From NCBI GenBank assembly GCA_024742485.1, contig JANSYK010000001.1, forward strand, positions 310,001 to 374,000: a stretch of DNA of 64,000 nt. Direction: 5' to 3'. Of this stretch, positions 1 through 12,838 are shown piece after piece (position 1 is the stretch's first letter; every line of letters starts with the position of its first letter). The stretch comes from Alphaproteobacteria bacterium. GTDB taxonomy: Bacteria > Pseudomonadota > Alphaproteobacteria > Rhizobiales > Rhizobiaceae. The position numbers and the translations under genes were made by a program. The notes under the pieces are model-generated. The model searched no databases. It had not been told where the DNA came from and saw only the letters and a program-made list of their open reading frames with translations.

Positions 1-187
1 CCGGAACGAGGATCTTGGCGACAACGCCTTCATCCACCGCCTCGACTTCCATGGTCGCCTTGTCGGTTTCGATTTCGGCGATCACATCACCGGGCGCAAC
101 ACTGTCGCCTTCCTTGACCAGCCATTTGGCGAGATTGCCTTCCTCCATCGTCGGGGAAAGCGCAGGCATTGTAATATCAATCGGCAT
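1..187 (-). CDS. pdhC: Pyruvate dehydrogenase E2, dihydrolipoamide acetyltransferase (5' part only)
   Basis: Only the first 62 codons lie in the window; the gene continues beyond base 1. The visible part is an N-terminal lipoyl domain that starts [12 protein letters not shown] and has the lipoylated lysine in the motif [14 protein letters not shown]2 takes the acetyl group from E1 on its lipoyl arm and passes it to CoA, and it forms the core of the complex. The start codon is preceded by a GGGGAGG ribosome site, and the gene follows the E1-beta stop by 15 bp, so it is third in a pdhA-pdhB-pdhC operon. The lipoyl domain is almost identical to the one fused to E1-beta next door. With only this domain visible another lipoyl-bearing E2 is formally possible, but the operon order makes the pyruvate complex by far the likeliest. 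Confidence 0.9.
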   Translation of the reverse strand, partial: MPIDITMPALSPTMEEGNLAKWLVKEGDSVAPGDVIAEIETDKATMEVEAVDEGVVAKILVP

Positions 188-202
188 TATCCCAGCCTCC
201 CC

Positions 203-1582
203 TTAAGCGGTGTAAGTCACGGCTTTAACTGCATCGACGACCTCGGCGACATTCGGCAGCGCCAGCTTCTCGAGATTGGCCGCATAGGGCATGGGCACAT
301 CCTTGCCCGCAATCGTCAATACCGGCGCATCGAGATAATCAAAGGCTTGCTGCATCACCCGTGTTGCAATCTCCGTTCCAACAGAGCTTTGCGGAAAACC
401 TTCCTCGACGGTAACAAGTCTGCCGGTTTTCTTGACCGATTCGATAACCGTTGGAAGATCCATCGGGCGAAGAGACCGCAAATCGATGATTTCAACATCG
501 ATCCCCATCTCGGCCAGTTGATCAGCAGCCTGGACGGCATAGGTCATGCCGATGCCAAATGACACGATCGTGGCATCGGTGCCAGACCGGTGTATCCGCG
601 CCTTGCCGATTGGCAGGACAAAGTCGTCAAGCTTCGGCACATCGAAGGTGTGTCCGTACAGGATCTCGTTTTCGAGAAAGATGATCGGGTTCGGATCGCG
701 GATGGCCGCTTTCAACAATCCCTTGGCATCCGCAGCACTGTACGGCATGACAACCTTCAATCCGGGTATATGGCTGTACCAGGACGCATAACATTGCGAG
801 TGTTGGGCGGCAACGCGCGCTGCCGCGCCGTTGGGACCACGAAAGACGATCGGCGTGGTCATCTGACCGCCCGACATGTAATGGGTCTTGGCGGCTGAGT
901 TGATCAGATGGTCCATGGCCTGCATGGCAAAGTTGAATGTCATGAACTCGACAATGGGCTTGAGCCCGGCCATCGCCGCACCCACACCGACACCGGCAAA
1001 TCCGTGCTCGGTTATCGGTGTATCGACCACCCGCCGTGCTCCGAATTCATCGAGCAGTCCCTGGGTGATCTTGTAGGCGCCTTGATATTCGGCGACTTCC
1101 TCACCCATGATGAACACATCATCATCGGCCCGCATCTCCTCCGCCATGGCATCGCGCAGGGCTTCTCGCACGGTGGTCGGCACCATCTCGGTGCCCGCGG
1201 GAATGTCAGGATCATCAGGTGCCTCATTCGCGACCGGCGCAGCAGGTGCAGCCTCGGCCTCAGGCGCGGGTTCGGACGGAGCAGCTTCGGCTGCCGGCGC
1301 CGGTACAGCGACAGTCGAACCGATCTGGTCGGCCGTTTCACCGTCTGCAAGAAGAACCGCGATCACCGCATTGACCTTCACACCTTCGCTGCCCTCGGGC
1401 ACGACAATTTTTCCGACGGTGCCCTCATCAACGGCTTCGACTTCCATCGTGGCCTTGTCGGTTTCGATTTCCGCAATGACATCTCCGGAGGTGACAGGAT
1501 CACCTTCCTTTTTCAGCCATTTGGACAATGTTCCCTCTTCCATGGTTGGAGAGAGCGCGGGCATGAGAATATCGATTGGCAT
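203..1582 (-). CDS. pdhB: Pyruvate dehydrogenase E1 component, beta subunit, with N-terminal lipoyl domain
   Basis: This is the beta half of the thiamine-diphosphate E1 enzyme that decarboxylates pyruvate and acetylates the lipoyl group. The 459-residue product has a lipoyl domain at about residues 1-78 ([13 protein letters not shown] around the lipoyl lysine), an Ala/Pro/Glu-rich linker at about 80-130, and then the transketolase-like pyrimidine-binding and C-terminal domains, including [17 protein letters not shown]. Fusion of a lipoyl domain to E1-beta is a known alphaproteobacterial trait. The reading frame extends five codons upstream to a TTG, but the ATG at 1582 has GGGGGGAG just before it and aligns with the E2 lipoyl start, so it was chosen. 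The gene lies 17 bp downstream of pdhA. Confidence 0.96.
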   Translation of the reverse strand: MPIDILMPALSPTMEEGTLSKWLKKEGDPVTSGDVIAEIETDKATMEVEAVDEGTVGKIVVPEGSEGVKVNAVIAVLLADGETADQIGSTVAVPAPAAEAAPSEPAPEAEAAPAAPVANEAPDDPDIPAGTEMVPTTVREALRDAMAEEMRADDDVFIMGEEVAEYQGAYKITQGLLDEFGARRVVDTPITEHGFAGVGVGAAMAGLKPIVEFMTFNFAMQAMDHLINSAAKTHYMSGGQMTTPIVFRGPNGAAARVAAQHSQCYASWYSHIPGLKVVMPYSAADAKGLLKAAIRDPNPIIFLENEILYGHTFDVPKLDDFVLPIGKARIHRSGTDATIVSFGIGMTYAVQAADQLAEMGIDVEIIDLRSLRPMDLPTVIESVKKTGRLVTVEEGFPQSSVGTEIATRVMQQAFDYLDAPVLTIAGKDVPMPYAANLEKLALPNVAEVVDAVKAVTYTA

Positions 1583-1599
1583 TTTTTCTCCCCCCAATC

Positions 1600-2655
1600 C
1601 TATAAAAGTATATCCGTGTAGAGTTCAGACGGGTCCGGTTCCGGCTCAGTTTGCGCATATTCCGCACTGTCGGCCACGATATCCCGAACCTCCTTGTCGA
1701 TGGCTTTGAGTTCGGCATCGGTCGCCCATTTGTTTTCCAACAGGCGTGTCTTGACCTGCTCGATCGGATCGTGCTCCGACCGCATCTTCTGCACTTCGTC
1801 CTTGCTGCGATATTTTGCCGGATCCGACATGGAATGCCCGCGATACCGGTAGGTCAGCATTTCCAGGATAATCGGGCCATTGCCGTCACGCGCAAAGGCC
1901 AGTGCCCGTTCCGCCGCCGCCTTGACGGCTCTGACATCCATACCGTCAACCTGGTATCCGGGAATATTGAACGACGTGCCGCGTTCGGAAAAATTGGTCT
2001 GCGCCGAGGCTCGGGAAACCGCCGTTCCCATGGCGTAGCGATTGTTTTCGACCACATAGACGATCGGCAGACGCCAGAGCTCGGCCATATTGAAGCTTTC
2101 ATAGACCTGACCTTGATTGGCAGCACCATCCCCAAAAAAGGCAACACTGACGCGACCGTCATCGCGATACCGGTTGGCAAATCCAAGCCCGGTACCAATG
2201 GATACCTGGGAGCCGACAATGCCGTGCCCGCCATAAAAGTTCTTTTCACGGGAGAACATGTGCATCGAGCCGCCCTTGCCTCGCGAATAGCCGCTCTGTC
2301 GCCCAGTCAATTCGGCCATGACCCCACGGGCCGTCATGCCCATGGCCAGCATATGACCGTGATCGCGATAGCCGGTGATCATCTGATCACCATCCTTCAA
2401 CGCCATCTGGATACCGGTTACAACTGCTTCCTGGCCGATATAAAGGTGGCAGAACCCGCCGATAAATCCCATACCGTATAGCTGGCCCGCTTTTTCCTCA
2501 AAGCGACGGATCAGGAGCATCTCCCGATAGACCTCGAGTTCCTCATCCTTGTTGAATTCAGCAATGTCCTTGCCGATTGCCGGTTTGCTTGTTTTTGCGG
2601 ATTTGGATGCGCTGGATCGACGAGTCGTCGACGCTGCACGTTTGCGCGGGGCCAT
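1600..2655 (-). CDS. pdhA: Pyruvate dehydrogenase E1 component, alpha subunit
   Basis: The 351-residue alpha subunit carries the thiamine-diphosphate site. The GDG...NN signature is present ([18 protein letters not shown] followed by [10 protein letters not shown]), as is the loop [18 protein letters not shown] that closes over the active site in E1-alpha proteins. The N terminus is a short basic Lys/Ala/Ser-rich tail, common in this family. The open frame extends eight codons upstream, but the ATG at 2655 follows GGGAGGAC and was taken as the start. This is the first gene of the pdhABC operon; the AT-rich 140 bp upstream presumably holds the promoter. Confidence 0.96.
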   Translation of the reverse strand: MAPRKRAASTTRRSSASKSAKTSKPAIGKDIAEFNKDEELEVYREMLLIRRFEEKAGQLYGMGFIGGFCHLYIGQEAVVTGIQMALKDGDQMITGYRDHGHMLAMGMTARGVMAELTGRQSGYSRGKGGSMHMFSREKNFYGGHGIVGSQVSIGTGLGFANRYRDDGRVSVAFFGDGAANQGQVYESFNMAELWRLPIVYVVENNRYAMGTAVSRASAQTNFSERGTSFNIPGYQVDGMDVRAVKAAAERALAFARDGNGPIILEMLTYRYRGHSMSDPAKYRSKDEVQKMRSEHDPIEQVKTRLLENKWATDAELKAIDKEVRDIVADSAEYAQTEPEPDPSELYTDILL

Positions 2656-2795
2656 ATTGTCCTCCCAATGGATTTGCAAGGCTCACCATAAGGAAACAGC
2701 AGTCCGGCAGCAAGGCCAATATTGCATAGCTAAAATGAATGTTAAACTATTGTAATATATAGTTATTTATACTATTAACTTGATAACAGTTAACT

Positions 2796-3113
2796 TCATT
2801 CGTAATCGTAAATTACGATCTCATTTGCCCGAGACAGATTGAGCGCTTCGCGCGCCTGCTCGTCAAGCATATCCTTGACCACGGGACCATGTGACGGCAA
2901 CAGCAACAGCCTTTGCTGAAGCCGTTTGCGCTCGTCCACAAGGGATTCAAGTTGCAGCTCCAATTCAGCGGTACGCTGTTCGAAACTCTGCTTCGCATTC
3001 AGGCCTCGGTGGCCATTGATGGAATGAAACCCAAAATAGCCAATGAAAACCACGGCCAGCGCCGGCACAACCAACCGGCCCGTTTTCCGGATTTTCCGCT
3101 GCCGTGTTGACAT
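2796..3113 (-). CDS. FtsB/DivIC-family septum formation protein
   Basis: This is a 105-residue bitopic membrane protein: a short basic cytoplasmic end, one hydrophobic segment at about residues 13-31 (LVVPALAVVFIGYFGFH), then a heptad-like coiled coil at about 40-75 and a short C-terminal tail. That layout matches FtsB/DivIC proteins, which join FtsL and FtsQ in the divisome. Its place between eno and pdhA is also where such genes are found in alphaproteobacteria. A TTG lies just before the ATG; the ATG was preferred. Sequence identity to FtsB is low in this group, so the family call rests on architecture and context. Confidence 0.8.
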   Translation of the reverse strand: MSTRQRKIRKTGRLVVPALAVVFIGYFGFHSINGHRGLNAKQSFEQRTAELELQLESLVDERKRLQQRLLLLPSHGPVVKDMLDEQAREALNLSRANEIVIYDYE

Positions 3114-3325
3114 CAACGCACGCTACTTGGAACTCAAACAAACTCCGACCGCACACAGGACAAACAACCAACACGCGAGCCGATTGGTCCTTTATGCGCC
3201 AACATGTTTAATAACGTGTTATCGCCGGAGAAATTCCGGCGTTTACATCGTTGAAAGTTGACTTCGATCGTTTTCCGTTTTGTCAGAAAAGGGACAACTG
3301 TGTCGGCATTGATTTTGTCGATGCA

Positions 3326-3355
3326 TTCAGGTTGCCGCTTCCGTCAAAACCTGAA
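3326..3355 (-). terminator. Inverted repeat just after eno
   Basis: TTCAGGTT and AACCTGAA form a perfect 8-bp stem around a 14-base loop, starting six bases past the eno stop codon. No T-run follows, so it may be a weak or factor-assisted terminator, or an mRNA 3'-end stabiliser. Confidence 0.4.
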
Positions 3356-3360
3356 GGGAT

Positions 3361-4680
<1,320 letters not shown>

Positions 4681-4738
4681 TTAGGCAACCCGACGAAAAA
4701 CGCAACGGCGCATCCCTGCAATCCCGTCTTATCGATGA

Positions 4739-5635
4739 TCAGGCCGCCTCAAATGCAAAGACGGCACCCTGTCCTGTAGCGGCTGGCACAACCAGCCGCT
4801 GTCCGATTTCCATATAATCAACGCTCGCCTTGTCCAGCAATCGTTTCAGCGCGGAGAGGTTGTCCGTTGCAAACACGATGGCGCGCAGTCTGAGACCACG
4901 CCCGTGGCTGCAGCCATCGATTCCAAAAAACCCTTTCAGACCGGCTGCATTCAGGACAGAGATGCCGGCATTGGCGGCCGCCAACTCGATACCGAACGAG
5001 TGAGCCAACACCTCTCTTTGCCCGGTCACCTCCTGCATAAGATATTGAAAATCGCTCGGATTGTGCTCCGACAGGATCACCTCGCGAATGCCGAGAACAC
5101 AATTGGTATGGACTTCCAGAACGGACCGGTCCACATCCAGAGGCAGAACGCGTTGGCAGGTGAAGAAGAAGACATCCGGTGCGCGCAAGTCGGCTGCAAA
5201 TGCCAGTTCAAATTGCGCTTGCGCCCGATTGCCGTTCGAATCCACATAGGGTCGGGAAAAAGACAGGTTCTCCCCGGCGCTGATGCCTGTGGCGTTGAAC
5301 CGCCTGTGGTCGTCTTTTGCATCCTTTGACGCAAAAACCAATGCCGAAAACCCATCTTCCCCGCGGCGAAACCGGAAGGCCTGGTCCCGCTTCAAAAACA
5401 CATTGCCGGATTGTGCCGCTGCCTCGCAGGTCTCACGCTGGCGGACTGCCAGTGGCTCCAGATAGGTTCCGTCGGAGAAGTAAACACAAGCATTATGCGT
5501 TCCAAATGGGTGATCGGCCGCAGGAGCAACTGTGAAACCGAGATCAGTCAGCCGATGCCGGGCCACGGCGAGATCGACGGTCGGAAGGACCGCGTGATCA
5601 AGGGAACGAGGTTTTTGCGTACTGGATGTGTTCAT
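4739..5635 (-). CDS. VOC-superfamily (glyoxalase-like domain) protein
   Basis: About 298 residues. The protein opens with LDHAVLPTVDLAVARHRLTDLGF, typical of the glyoxalase-like domain (PF13468 type) in which two beta-alpha-beta-beta-beta units form a metal-binding cup. The second half repeats the fold around the conserved-looking GFFGIDGCSHGRGLRLRAIV. No substrate can be assigned: such proteins include ring-cleavage dioxygenase relatives and uncharacterised enzymes. An in-frame TTG ten codons upstream (5665) is an alternative start, and neither has a clear ribosome site. It stands alone between eno and a TetR gene on the same strand, and the regulator could act on it. Confidence 0.75.
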   Translation of the reverse strand: MNTSSTQKPRSLDHAVLPTVDLAVARHRLTDLGFTVAPAADHPFGTHNACVYFSDGTYLEPLAVRQRETCEAAAQSGNVFLKRDQAFRFRRGEDGFSALVFASKDAKDDHRRFNATGISAGENLSFSRPYVDSNGNRAQAQFELAFAADLRAPDVFFFTCQRVLPLDVDRSVLEVHTNCVLGIREVILSEHNPSDFQYLMQEVTGQREVLAHSFGIELAAANAGISVLNAAGLKGFFGIDGCSHGRGLRLRAIVFATDNLSALKRLLDKASVDYMEIGQRLVVPAATGQGAVFAFEAA

Positions 5636-5698
5636 CGTTGCGGTGTGCCCGAGATTGTCTGCCAAGGCAAGTCACCCGAGATGATCATCCGAACGGGA

Positions 5699-6319
5699 TC
5701 ACAAATCACCGCTGGTCGCTCCATTAAGCGCCAGATTGCAGTGATCGACCATCTCTTGCAGATAGCGCTCCTGCAAGCGGCCATCTTCCTCAAGCAGCAG
5801 CACGTTGGTCAAAATCGTCAACACGTTCACCGTCACTATTCTCCTGACTTGCAGATCGGCAGGGCTGATGTCGGGAGACCGCGCGGCGGCAATATGACTG
5901 ACCAGATCACCGATGAAGTCGTCGGCTACGACATCCGTATGCCTGTAGGTTTTGTTCAGATAGGCAAAATTCAGCAGCGAGATGTAGCTTGGATTCTCGC
6001 GCGCATTGTCGACGAAAAGTCGAATGAGTTTTTCCACCGAGTCCTCATCAAAGGCGTCAAGGCGGGCGGCTGCCTGCGTAACGCCCGCAGCAAGACGTTC
6101 CAACAGCCTGTCATGAGCTGCAATGAGAAGGTCGGCTCTATTTCCAAAATACTGGTAAATCGTACCGACCGCAAAGCCGGTTTCTTCGGCGACATGAGTG
6201 GTCGTCAGCGCTTCCGTCCCGTGGATGACAACCAGACGATCCACTGCATCCAGGATCAGTTGCACCTTTTCGATGGACCTCTTTTGCAGGGGTTTGCGGC
6301 GGCCATCACGCGAATTCAT
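5699..6319 (-). CDS. TetR-family transcriptional regulator (copy 1)
   Basis: A 206-residue repressor-type protein with an N-terminal TetR helix-turn-helix at about residues 12-60 (QKRSIEKVQLILDAVDRL, then TGFAVGTIYQYFGNRADLL) and an alpha-helical ligand and dimer domain after it. It is clearly related to the TetR gene about 360 bp upstream, with nearly the same DNA-recognition helix. Genes it might control are the VOC protein downstream or itself. The ligand is unknown. Confidence 0.88.
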   Translation of the reverse strand: MNSRDGRRKPLQKRSIEKVQLILDAVDRLVVIHGTEALTTTHVAEETGFAVGTIYQYFGNRADLLIAAHDRLLERLAAGVTQAAARLDAFDEDSVEKLIRLFVDNARENPSYISLLNFAYLNKTYRHTDVVADDFIGDLVSHIAAARSPDISPADLQVRRIVTVNVLTILTNVLLLEEDGRLQERYLQEMVDHCNLALNGATSGDL

Positions 6320-6680
6320 GGAGACAAAACCAATTCATTCCGAAACGCAGCTCCAAGGGACGGATTGAAAGTGAAACAATCAAACCCACAAAATTTATCT
6401 GAAATATTTTCATGTTTGTTGCATCACATTCCAATTCATGCCATTGTCATGGCACAGATTCGATCAACATTGCACAATACGGTGGGGGACTTTTGTCAGG
6501 GGCCGCGTGCAAAAAGGTTGACTGATCTGATCGTTTATATGGCCGGGGGCGGCCTTATAAATGCGTGTATTCGCGGGATTGGTCCGGCATTCATGCGCCT
6601 GGTTTCCAGGCATGGTGGATGTCGGGCCTTTTCGTTTTTGGCCTGGTCGTCATAACGGGGCCCGCAATTCAACTGCATTG
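6320..6680. other. Gene-free region between the two TetR genes
   Basis: This 361-bp stretch is upstream of the first TetR gene and downstream of the second. The part next to the TetR start (about 6380-6440) is AT-rich and probably promoter DNA. A 38-codon open frame from 6539 on the plus strand has no recognisable product. No clear operator, RNA or mobile element was found. Confidence 0.4.
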
Positions 6681-7304
6681 TCATGGTGGACCTGCCTCTC
6701 CTACCTTGTCGAGGGCATAGGTGCAGTGTGCAATCATTTCTCTCAGAAACCTCTCCTGCAGTTCCGGATCATCTTCAAGCAACACCACATCCGTCAGAAC
6801 CGAGAGAAGATTGACGACGACCGTTCTCGTCACGACCAACTGCTGTTCACAGACATTCGGTGTCCTGGAAAGAACCACAAGACGCACAAGGTCACCAACA
6901 AAGGCGTCGATATTGGACCCGCTGTGTTCCAGCGATTGATTGGCGTGGGCAAATTTGAGAAGCGACAAATAGCCTGGATAGGATTTGGCGGTCTCGACAT
7001 ACAGACGGATCAAGTGATCGATGGAGTCGCCGTGACCAATATCCGTATTTGCGGCAGCGTCCGCCACACCCGAAGACATCCGCTCAAGCATGCGATCATG
7101 CGCACCCATGAGAATATCGGTTCGGTTGGAGAAATACTGATAGATCGTACCAACTGCAAACCCCGTGACATCGGCAATCTGGGTTGTCGTTACCGCGTCG
7201 GGTCCATGTTCCACGACCAAGGTTTCAACCGCATCGAGAATGGCGCCGACCTTTTCGATCGACCGTTTTTGCCGCGGCAAACGTCGCTTGTCGTTTTGGT
7301 TCAT
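6681..7304 (-). CDS. TetR-family transcriptional regulator (copy 2)
   Basis: A 207-residue TetR-type regulator. The helix-turn-helix region (RQKRSIEKVGAILDAVETL and TGFAVGTIYQYFSNRTDIL) closely matches copy 1, and the C-terminal halves also align (for example VVNLLSVLTDVVLLEDDPELQERFL here and VNVLTILTNVLLLEEDGRLQERYL there). The pair is best explained by duplication and divergence. The frame extends 14 codons upstream to a TTG; the ATG at 7304 aligns with copy 1 and was chosen. No metabolic gene lies next to it apart from pyrG upstream, so its target is unclear. Confidence 0.88.
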   Translation of the reverse strand: MNQNDKRRLPRQKRSIEKVGAILDAVETLVVEHGPDAVTTTQIADVTGFAVGTIYQYFSNRTDILMGAHDRMLERMSSGVADAAANTDIGHGDSIDHLIRLYVETAKSYPGYLSLLKFAHANQSLEHSGSNIDAFVGDLVRLVVLSRTPNVCEQQLVVTRTVVVNLLSVLTDVVLLEDDPELQERFLREMIAHCTYALDKVGEAGPP

Positions 7305-7516
7305 TCGGGCTGCCCCACCCGGTTCAACAATAGGCTTACCGGACAAGCCTTCGCATCAGAAAAAACGTTTCGAATATCGACTATGAAATCAGTCGAAGAA
7401 CACTACGCGTTCTTGGTAAAAATACACGGCGCATTTTAGGCAACCATCAATTGCAGCGCAAGCAGCTCCGGTCATGCCAAACCCTTGGCATTCAAAAGAC
7501 GAATCCACACTTCCGG

Positions 7517-9157
<1,641 letters not shown>

Positions 9158-9268
9158 TTATCCCGTTGTGAGTGATTCCGCCAGCCCCCAACTTGGCATC
9201 TCGGCGCATTTTTTTAGGTGTTTGCACAGAAACAGTTGAAAGCAGAAAAATTTTTCCGCTCACTCCAC

Positions 9269-9296
9269 AAAAAAACCGGAGCGAAAAACGCCCCGG
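9269..9296 (-). terminator. Intrinsic terminator downstream of secG
   Basis: Read on the minus strand this is CCGGGGCG, a TTTTT loop, CGCTCCGG and then seven T residues. The 8-bp stem has a single G-T wobble. It begins about 25 bp past the secG stop and should end the tpiA/secG transcript before pyrG. Confidence 0.85.
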
Positions 9297-9320
9297 CTCA
9301 AGACAATTCAGTGGTCGAAC

Positions 9321-9713
9321 CTATTGCCCGGTCGGGACCTGCGTATCGCCGGAACTTCCAGATGTTTCACTTGACGATGCCGGTGCGTCCGAGGATGTCG
9401 ACGAGCCGCCGAGCTGATCGAGAATACTCTCGCCACCGCCCGGTGCAGTCTGTTCGATCCGGTCGAGAATATCTGTCGGGCGGGCTTCGTAGCGCGCCAG
9501 GATTCCAAGCGCAATCGACGTTGCGAAGAATCCGGCGGCCAGAATGCCTGTCGTCCGGGTCAGCGCATCCGCTGCACCGCGGGCCGACATCAGCCCTCCG
9601 CCGCCTCCACCGCCGCCAATTCCAAGGGCACCGCCCTCGGAGCGCTGCAGCAGCACAACGCCGACCAGCGCGATCACGATCATGAGATGAATAACGATCA
9701 ATACCGTTTGCAT
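9321..9713 (-). CDS. secG: Preprotein translocase subunit SecG
   Basis: A 130-residue inner-membrane protein with two hydrophobic segments at about residues 3-22 and 51-70, joined by a Gly-rich loop (EGGALGIGGGGGGGG) before LMSARGAADALTRTTG, which is the SecG pattern. SecG assists the SecYE channel during SecA-driven export. The Ser/Thr/Gly-rich C-terminal tail is longer than in E. coli SecG, as is usual in alphaproteobacteria. It lies about 105 bp downstream of tpiA, another common pairing. Confidence 0.94.
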   Translation of the reverse strand: MQTVLIVIHLMIVIALVGVVLLQRSEGGALGIGGGGGGGGLMSARGAADALTRTTGILAAGFFATSIALGILARYEARPTDILDRIEQTAPGGGESILDQLGGSSTSSDAPASSSETSGSSGDTQVPTGQ

Positions 9714-9819
9714 AGGTTTCAGTTCCTGCCATGCGGCAAATTACAAATCCGCGGCTGTGTACACGAGGCCGCTCCGGTTTCCAACCCCACGAGGCAAATG
9801 AGGTCTGACTGGGTATTTC

Positions 9820-10578
9820 TTAGCTGTAAGCGTTACAGATGGCGAGGAAGTCCGTCGCTTTCAAGCTTGCACCGCCAACCAATGCGCCATCGACATTGCG
9901 CACAGCCATCAGTTCCGTCGCATTTGCCGGCTTGACCGAGCCACCATAGAGAAGCCGCATGGTCGCACCGTCGCGGCCAAATCGGTTTTCCAGCGTACGC
10001 CGCAAAAAGCCATGGGCTTCCTCTACATCGTTCGCTGTCGGAGTCAATCCGGTTCCGATGGCCCATACCGGTTCATAGGCGATAACGGTGTTTTTCGCTG
10101 TCGAATTGTCCGGCACCGAGCCCGCCAGTTGCGCACCCAGAACCTCCAGTGTTTTGCCTGCCTTGCGCTCGGCATCGGTTTCACCGATGCAGATGATGGA
10201 AACCAGGCTCTCGCCGATCACCGCTTGCGCCTTGGAGCGAACAAGTTCGTCGCTTTCGCCATGATCGGTCCGACGCTCCGAATGTCCGACAATGATGTGT
10301 GTTGCGCCCGCATCGCGCAGCATGCCCGCCGAAAGGTCACCGGTATGAGCGCCGGACGCGGCCGGATGACAGTCCTGTCCGCCAATCGTCAATGGTGATC
10401 CTTCCGCTGCCAACGCCGCCATGGAAACCAGGGTCGCCGGCGGACAGATCAGGGCATCGATCACTTCGCCGAGGGCACCGGCCAATCCGGCCGCGATCGC
10501 GTCGATCTCCGGGAGGGCTGCGCGCTCCCCGTTCATCTTCCAGTTCCCGGCCACCAGCGGCCGCACTCCAGGCGTCAT
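9820..10578 (-). CDS. tpiA: Triosephosphate isomerase
   Basis: The 252-residue enzyme interconverts dihydroxyacetone phosphate and glyceraldehyde 3-phosphate. All family signatures are present: the substrate lysine in [10 protein letters not shown], the electrophilic histidine in IIVGHSERR, the catalytic glutamate in [11 protein letters not shown], and the phosphate-binding LYGGSVKP and [11 protein letters not shown]. The open frame runs 13 codons further upstream, but the ATG at 10578 follows GTGGGGAA and gives the normal N terminus, so it was used. Confidence 0.97.
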   Translation of the reverse strand: MTPGVRPLVAGNWKMNGERAALPEIDAIAAGLAGALGEVIDALICPPATLVSMAALAAEGSPLTIGGQDCHPAASGAHTGDLSAGMLRDAGATHIIVGHSERRTDHGESDELVRSKAQAVIGESLVSIICIGETDAERKAGKTLEVLGAQLAGSVPDNSTAKNTVIAYEPVWAIGTGLTPTANDVEEAHGFLRRTLENRFGRDGATMRLLYGGSVKPANATELMAVRNVDGALVGGASLKATDFLAICNAYS

Positions 10579-10914
10579 GTCGTTGTTCCCCACCGATGTC
10601 GGTATAGTTGCCACCACGCTTTAACAAATTCCGTCAAGAAAGCAATCGACCAGCGCGCGTGAAACAGGCTATCCGTGCAGCGCGCCATAGCCTGGTATCA
10701 ACACCTTTTGCGTTATATGGAAGCCGTGATTACCGTCTGGCAGGTTCCTTGGAGGCGCTGCGGAAAAAGCGACGATCCGAAATTCCGACATCGTTCGCAT
10801 GGGCCTCACGGCTTTGCGTCTTGCGGGTGACGCATTCCATGCTTAAAACACCACCAAATCCGATCAATCATGCTTCGCCGAACAGTTTCGAAGCGGCGTC
10901 CGAGGAAAAAATAG
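10579..10914. other. Divergent intergenic region between tpiA and the PpiD-like gene
   Basis: About 336 bp separate two divergently transcribed genes, so promoters for both must lie here. No operator, hairpin or RNA gene could be picked out with confidence. A ribosome site (GAGGAAAA) precedes the plus-strand gene. Confidence 0.45.
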
Positions 10915-12810
10915 ATGTTAGATGCCCTGCGCAACAGCGCCAAATCATGGGTTGTCAAAGTTCTGCTTGGCCTTCTGGTCCTGTCATTCGGTGTCTGGGG
11001 AGTGAGCGGAACCATATTTCAAGGCGTTGGAAGCACCGTGGTGTCGGTGGGTGAAACCAGGGTGACTCCGATTGAGTATCGCCTTGCCTATGATCGGCAG
11101 GTTGCCATCGTTTCCCGTCAGTTCGGCACGCGATTGACGACGGAGCAGGCCCGCGCCCTCGGCCTTGAAAACCAGGTTCTTGGCCAGGTGGTGTCAAATG
11201 CCGCACTCGACGAACAATCACGCCGTATGAATCTCGGCCTTTCCAAGGACCGCCTCGCAACGATTATTGCAGACGATCCGGCTTTCCGCGGTATCAACGG
11301 CCGGTTCGACCGCAACACCTTCGCCAACCTGCTGCGCAATGTCGGCATGACTGAGGAAGATTTCATCGTCAGCCAGGAAAGTGCGGCCATACGCTCGCAG
11401 ATCGTGGAGGCGGTTTCCGACGGCTATCAAGCACCCGCCACCATCATGAAGGCACTGTATCAGTTTGAAAACGAGGAACGGACATTCGACTATATCGTTT
11501 TGAACCGCGATATCGTCGGCGAGATACCGGATCCGTCCGATACGGATCTGCAGACTTATTTCGAGGCCAACAAAGCGACTTACCGTGCGCCCGAATACCG
11601 TAAAATCGCCTATGTCCCGCTGAAGGCTGAGGATATCTCCGATCCGGCCGCCATTTCCGACGCCTCCGTGCGTGCCGATTATGAATCACGGATCGACCGC
11701 TACACCACACCGGAACAGCGGACGATCGAACAGCTCAATTTCGCGGATTCCGACGCAGCAATTGCAGCGTTGGGCAAACTGGCAGGCGGCGCGACATTCG
11801 ATGAGATTGCCACCGAAGAAGGCAAGTCGCCATCTGACATCCGCCTTGGCACATTTGAAAAATCCACGGTCCCCGATCCGGCACTTGCCGATGCGGCATT
11901 CGCCATTGAGGAACAAGGTGGCACCAGTGACGTTGTCGACGGGAGTTTCGGGCCGGTTATCCTCCGCGTCAGCGAAATCATGCCGGAAACCATCCGCGGC
12001 TTTGACGAGGTCAAGGAAGAGATTCGCAGCGAACTGGCCATCGTCGAGGCCGAAGCCATCCTTCTGGACGTTCATGATGCGTATGAAGATTCCCGTGCCG
12101 GTGGCGATACGTTGCAGGAAGCCGCGACAAAACAGAAGATGACACCTGTCATCATCGATGCCGTGGATCGCGCAGCACGGACGCCAAACGGCGACATCCT
12201 GACCGATCTGCCCGAATCCCAGACACTGCTGGCACAGGCGTTCGACACGGAAATCAACGTGGAATCTGCACCGATCAATATCGGCTCCGAGGGCTTCCTC
12301 TGGTTCGAGGTTCTGGACATCATACCAGCGCGCGACCAGGCGTTGGATGAAGTCCGGACCCGTGTCGTCGAGGATTGGAAAAATGAGCAGACCGCAAAGG
12401 CGCTCGGCGCCAGAGGCACTGAACTGAAGGATCGCATCGAAAAGGGCGAGGAACTCACTGCGGTCGCCGCGGAGATCGGTTTGGCCACAGATACGAAATA
12501 CAATGTCAAACGCAGCTACACGGACGCGGTTCTCGGTGCGTCGGCCATCGAGGCGGCGTTCACGGGCCCGGATGGCCATGTTGCGCTGGCGGAAGCCGAG
12601 GGCGGAACCTCGCAGATCCTCATGAAAGTCAATCAGGTATCAACGCCTGACGCGCCAACATCCGGCCCGCAACTGGACAATCTCAATACAGCCGTTTCCC
12701 GTCGTATGGGAGATGACCTGCTTGGCCAGATGGTGGCGCTGATGCAATCGGAATTTGGTGTGTCCTATAACCCGACCGCTGCGGAATTGGCCCTGACCGC
12801 CGGTTACTGA
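10915..12810 (+). CDS. PpiD-like membrane-anchored periplasmic foldase (SurA-N and parvulin-type PPIase domains)
   Basis: The 631-residue protein starts with a short cytoplasmic end and one membrane anchor at about residues 15-35 (VVKVLLGLLVLSFGVWGVSG), followed by a SurA-N-like helical region and a rotamase (parvulin) domain around residues 260-360, and a long C-terminal part. This is the layout of PpiD, which helps newly exported proteins fold as they leave the Sec channel. In many alphaproteobacteria this gene precedes trpD, as here (28 bp apart). The parvulin domain is divergent, so prolyl isomerase activity is uncertain and a chaperone role may dominate. Confidence 0.88.
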   Translation: MLDALRNSAKSWVVKVLLGLLVLSFGVWGVSGTIFQGVGSTVVSVGETRVTPIEYRLAYDRQVAIVSRQFGTRLTTEQARALGLENQVLGQVVSNAALDEQSRRMNLGLSKDRLATIIADDPAFRGINGRFDRNTFANLLRNVGMTEEDFIVSQESAAIRSQIVEAVSDGYQAPATIMKALYQFENEERTFDYIVLNRDIVGEIPDPSDTDLQTYFEANKATYRAPEYRKIAYVPLKAEDISDPAAISDASVRADYESRIDRYTTPEQRTIEQLNFADSDAAIAALGKLAGGATFDEIATEEGKSPSDIRLGTFEKSTVPDPALADAAFAIEEQGGTSDVVDGSFGPVILRVSEIMPETIRGFDEVKEEIRSELAIVEAEAILLDVHDAYEDSRAGGDTLQEAATKQKMTPVIIDAVDRAARTPNGDILTDLPESQTLLAQAFDTEINVESAPINIGSEGFLWFEVLDIIPARDQALDEVRTRVVEDWKNEQTAKALGARGTELKDRIEKGEELTAVAAEIGLATDTKYNVKRSYTDAVLGASAIEAAFTGPDGHVALAEAEGGTSQILMKVNQVSTPDAPTSGPQLDNLNTAVSRRMGDDLLGQMVALMQSEFGVSYNPTAAELALTAGY

Positions 12811-12838
12811 GTAGCACCACCCGGAGACATCCGCCAAC

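Noticed and set aside
908-1621. Long plus-strand open frame (237 codons) opposite pdhB
   Set aside because: It is antisense to a well-supported gene, has low-complexity Arg/His-rich composition and no ribosome site; an effect of high GC content.
5411-6655. 414-codon plus-strand frame opposite the VOC and TetR genes
   Set aside because: It covers two real minus-strand genes and their intergenic DNA and has no domain-like features.
9594-9635. GC-rich triplet repeat in secG
   Set aside because: It encodes the normal glycine-rich loop of SecG.
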